The translations under genes and the position numbers were made by a program. From Desulfuromonadaceae bacterium (GTDB taxonomy: Bacteria > Desulfobacterota > Desulfuromonadia > Desulfuromonadales > Geopsychrobacteraceae): DNA of 14,160 nt. Numbering within the stretch: the first letter of the stretch is position 1; every line of letters starts with the position of its first letter. Shown in pieces: positions 12,779 to 14,160 of this stretch. The DNA lies in contig WTCI01000047.1 in NCBI GenBank assembly GCA_013138655.1, positions 1-14,160 on the forward strand, written 5' to 3'. The notes beneath the pieces were generated by a model. That model saw only the letters and a program-made list of their open reading frames with translations, was not told the origin of the DNA and ran no database searches.

Positions 12779-13148
12779 AAATGTTCGATTCGAAAAATTT
12801 GTGAAGCTTCCGGCATGTTGCATCAAATGACCTCATTTCTGATTCGGTATCCAAATGCCGGCAGTACGGGCCTCCGTCGGACCCGACGGATTCTTTCAAT
12901 TTCCGGTCTGGCGGGACATCGTATTCATTATACAGACTGACATCACGAATGATCTCCCCGCCCAGCAACCAGAGATTCCCCATGTGGTTGCGAATGGTTT
13001 TGTCCTTCAATCCGCCGGCGATGAGATGTTCAACGAAGGGACGCATTACCTTGATAAGCCCCTGACCGTATGGCACATCCTCCTGAAGGCCCATCCACTG
13101 ACGAGGCCATTCGGGAAACGTTGGAATAATATCTTCAGGTCTCTTCAT
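12777..13148 (-). CDS. Hypothetical protein, 123 aa
   Basis: It begins MKRPEDIIPTFPEWPRQWMG and contains KVMRPFVEHLIAGGLKDKTI (about 33-52), LWLLGGEIIRD (58-68) and a C-terminal SFDATCRKLHKFFE. The helical AGGLKDKTIRNH portion is loosely reminiscent of the SAM-like N-terminal region of tyrosine recombinases, where a short helical bundle contacts DNA, but no catalytic domain is present. I cannot assign a function. ATG 13148 has GGGAG seven bases upstream; the frame runs upstream to 13271 over the RelE gene and is not used. It lies just after the relE-like gene on the same strand (31-bp gap), and its stop falls in a repeat remnant. Similar short proteins seem, from memory, to occur near mobile DNA in related genomes. 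Confidence 0.65.
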   Translation of the reverse strand: MKRPEDIIPTFPEWPRQWMGLQEDVPYGQGLIKVMRPFVEHLIAGGLKDKTIRNHMGNLWLLGGEIIRDVSLYNEYDVPPDRKLKESVGSDGGPYCRHLDTESEMRSFDATCRKLHKFFESNI

Positions 13149-13179
13149 GCCGTTCTCCCGCCCGAGTGCATGGTATTGG

Positions 13180-13476
13180 TTAGCCTTTTTTTCTTTTGGT
13201 GGCCTTTTTGTAAACAAGATTTTTATCTCTTTTGCCCACAGCAACGACCAATACGACGATTTCATTTTCAATTATTTCGTAAACCAGACGGTATCCACTC
13301 GCCCGAAGTTTGATTTTATAATGATTCTCGAAACCATGAAGTCGACTTGCCGGCACGTGGGGGTTCTGTAGACGTTCCTTGAGCTTCTTCTTGAGTTGCC
13401 CCTGGATGGAAGAATCCAGTTTTTTCCACTCCTTCAATGCAGTGGGCAGAAATTTCAGGCCGTATTTATAGCTCAT
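13180..13476 (-). CDS. RelE-family mRNA interferase toxin
   Basis: 98 aa, basic. Cleaves mRNA in the ribosomal A site when free of antitoxin. The compact RelE fold shows LKFLPTALKEWKKLD (7-21), SGYRLVYEI (60-68) and VVAVGKRDKNLVYKKA (77-92). R63, R83 and Y89 occupy the positions of E. coli RelE catalytic R61, R81 and Y87. The ATG overlaps the end of the antitoxin gene by 11 bp, ensuring coupled translation. It is at the normal length, with no sign of damage. Substrate specificity is inferred from the family. Confidence 0.92.
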   Translation of the reverse strand: MSYKYGLKFLPTALKEWKKLDSSIQGQLKKKLKERLQNPHVPASRLHGFENHYKIKLRASGYRLVYEIIENEIVVLVVAVGKRDKNLVYKKATKRKKG

Positions 13477-13717
13477 CGATATCGACTTCTACAGCCTTGA
13501 TTTTCTCATCCTGCCTCTCGTTTACAATCAGGCCAAGCTGATAATCTTCAAGTCTTTCCATGAGCGTTTCATACGTTTCAGCCGGGATAAGGTAGGCCGT
13601 TGGCCGGTTATGATTCAATATTGCAATCGGTTCCCCTTCTGATTCGTCTATCAGGGCGCTCGGGTTCTTTTTTAATTCGGATATGCTGGCAGAGTAATTT
13701 GCAAGGACGGTTTTCAT
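13466..13717 (-). CDS. RelB/YefM/Phd-type antitoxin
   Basis: 83 aa. The N terminus, VLANYSASISELKKNPSALI (about 4-23), is the Phd/YefM DNA-binding and dimerisation fold. AIAILN-like and PTAYLIPAETYETLMERLED segments follow. The acidic C terminus (VEVDIDEL) would occupy the toxin. ATG 13717 is favoured over GTG 13726 because AGAGGTG lies at a good distance. It overlaps the toxin gene by 11 bp. It should repress its own promoter at 13761-13789. Confidence 0.88.
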   Translation of the reverse strand: MKTVLANYSASISELKKNPSALIDESEGEPIAILNHNRPTAYLIPAETYETLMERLEDYQLGLIVNERQDEKIKAVEVDIDEL

Positions 13718-13744
13718 GGTGTTCACCTCTGGTCTAAATTAAGG

Positions 13745-13789
13745 GCTATATAATGGTCGCAAAATAGCACTTAATCACCGCAGTGTCAA
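13745..13789 (-). promoter_or_regulatory. Promoter and operator candidate of the RelE-type TA operon
   Basis: Reading the minus strand, TTGACA (13789-13784) and TATTTT (13766-13761) are separated by exactly 17 nt. ATAGC/GCTAT half-sites (13764-13768 and 13745-13749) flank the -10 and start region and may bind the antitoxin. The -35 lies 18 bp from the edge of the 113-bp repeat. Confidence 0.7.
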
Positions 13790-13807
13790 TTTGGAGGGGG
13801 TTGTAGA

Positions 13808-13920
13808 CTAGTTTTCATCCGGAAACGGCCCTTTTTCACAATCTCTGCGTCAGTCTGCGCGGTTGCTTGTGCGGCGTAGACAGCCACGCCTCCGCACAAC
13901 CGCTTGATTTCCTTGACCTT
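13808..13920 (-). repeat. 113-bp dispersed repeat, copy B (inverted relative to copy A)
   Basis: The reverse complement of 3137-3249 with 8 substitutions and no gaps. The central part folds: GGCGT/ACGCC with further pairing of CGTGTT-type segments outside a 3-nt bulge. At its AAGGTCAAGG edge it abuts the first 18-bp tandem repeat directly. On its other side it lies 18 bp from the -35 box of the toxin-antitoxin promoter. Confidence 0.85.
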
Positions 13921-13956
13921 CCAGGGGTTCCGGGGACACCAGGGGTTCCGGGGACA
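13921..13956. repeat. Two tandem 18-bp repeats next to the RAYT gene
   Basis: CCAGGGGTTCCGGGGACA occurs at 13921-13938 and again at 13939-13956, identical and adjacent. They begin six bases after the stop of the transposase gene. Short GC-rich repeats beside REP-associated transposases are commonly their recognition sites; this is inferred here. Confidence 0.8.
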
Positions 13957-13962
13957 GAATAT

Positions 13963-14160
13963 CTATTTATTCTTTCGTGGCCGTCCGGGTTTACACGGGT
14001 GTAAAATCCGCCCTGTCAGCGATTCCAGAGACAATACAAACGCATCACTGCCGACAGGACGTCCCGTCCTCGTTCCCTGTAATACCCGATTGAGTTTCTC
14101 CTCATCGTCTTGGTGCAGAAAGCGTGTCCAGTCGTCAACCATTTCCGGTAAGGTTCTTTC
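13963..14160 (-). CDS. REP-associated tyrosine (Y1) transposase, C-terminal end, cut by the window
   Basis: Only the last 65 codons are present, entering from the right edge and ending in TAG (13965-13963). LNRVLQGTRTGRPVGSDAFV, ESLTGR and the basic end KPGRPRKNK are typical of the C terminus of RAYT/TnpA-REP proteins, single-strand DNA transposases of the Y1/HUH class that handle REP palindromes. The catalytic HUH and Tyr lie outside the window. The 18-bp repeats follow the stop directly. It may mobilise the adjacent repeats. Whether the gene is intact cannot be seen. Confidence 0.82.
   Translation of the reverse strand, partial: ERTLPEMVDDWTRFLHQDDEEKLNRVLQGTRTGRPVGSDAFVLSLESLTGRILHPCKPGRPRKNK

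Noticed and set aside
12777..13271. Longer start for the 123-aa protein at 13271
   Set aside because: The extension overlaps the RelE toxin gene and has no ribosome site; ATG 13148 has GGGAG at a proper distance.
13921..13956. Short CRISPR-like direct repeats
   Set aside because: Two adjacent 18-mers with no spacers between them and no cas genes; better explained as RAYT-associated repeats.

Overview
The window looks like chromosomal DNA from a Desulfuromonadales/Geobacter-type anaerobe (Desulfobacterota, formerly Deltaproteobacteria). This is an inference from gene content: a PerR-type regulator, catalase and rubrerythrin peroxide-defence set, a zinc-ribbon PilZ protein, a polyphosphate-type glucokinase, dodecin, and several intergenic repeat families of a kind I associate with that group. 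No rRNA, tRNA, CRISPR array or complete insertion sequence was seen.

Layout. 1-120: a strongly foldable stretch that may be a structured RNA or DNA element, or the 3' end of an upstream gene. 147-3000: the peroxide-stress block. It has a Fur/PerR regulator with a good sigma-70 promoter overlapped by a PerR-box-like palindrome, a monofunctional catalase, a rubrerythrin, and a perfect 16-bp terminator. 3001-4692: a 113-bp dispersed repeat, a small 'GPERR' protein gene, a zinc-ribbon PilZ (c-di-GMP) protein and a 150-bp MITE-like element. 4693-5606: a translationally coupled pair, a SHOCT membrane protein and a cysteine-cluster protein. 5850-6593: a ROK/polyphosphate glucokinase. 6605-8175 (minus): a two-gene operon of an LCIB-like putative carbonic anhydrase and a small alpha/beta hydrolase. 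8419-9063: a dNMP-kinase-like P-loop protein. 9303-10406: a Xre/MbcA/ParS-RES toxin-antitoxin operon with repeated TGTTAC/GTAACA operator-like sites. 10417-10635: dodecin. 10800-12716: a RecQ-family helicase whose zinc motif lies unusually far towards the C terminus. 12777-13148: a 123-aa hypothetical. 13180-13717: a RelB/Phd-RelE toxin-antitoxin pair. 13808-14160: a second, inverted copy of the 113-bp repeat, two tandem 18-bp repeats and the 3' end of a REP-associated (Y1/RAYT) transposase gene.

How it fits together. The first 3 kb is a coherent peroxide-response unit: sensor, H2O2 dismutation and NAD(P)H-linked peroxide reduction. The middle is ordinary chromosomal metabolism and signalling. 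The right end, from dodecin onward, has accessory character: two toxin-antitoxin modules, a transposase and repeats. The least explained signals are the 113-bp repeat present in inverted orientation 10.5 kb apart, with one copy abutting the RAYT-linked 18-mers, and the multi-stem fold at the very left edge. I did not find a convincing new defence system.
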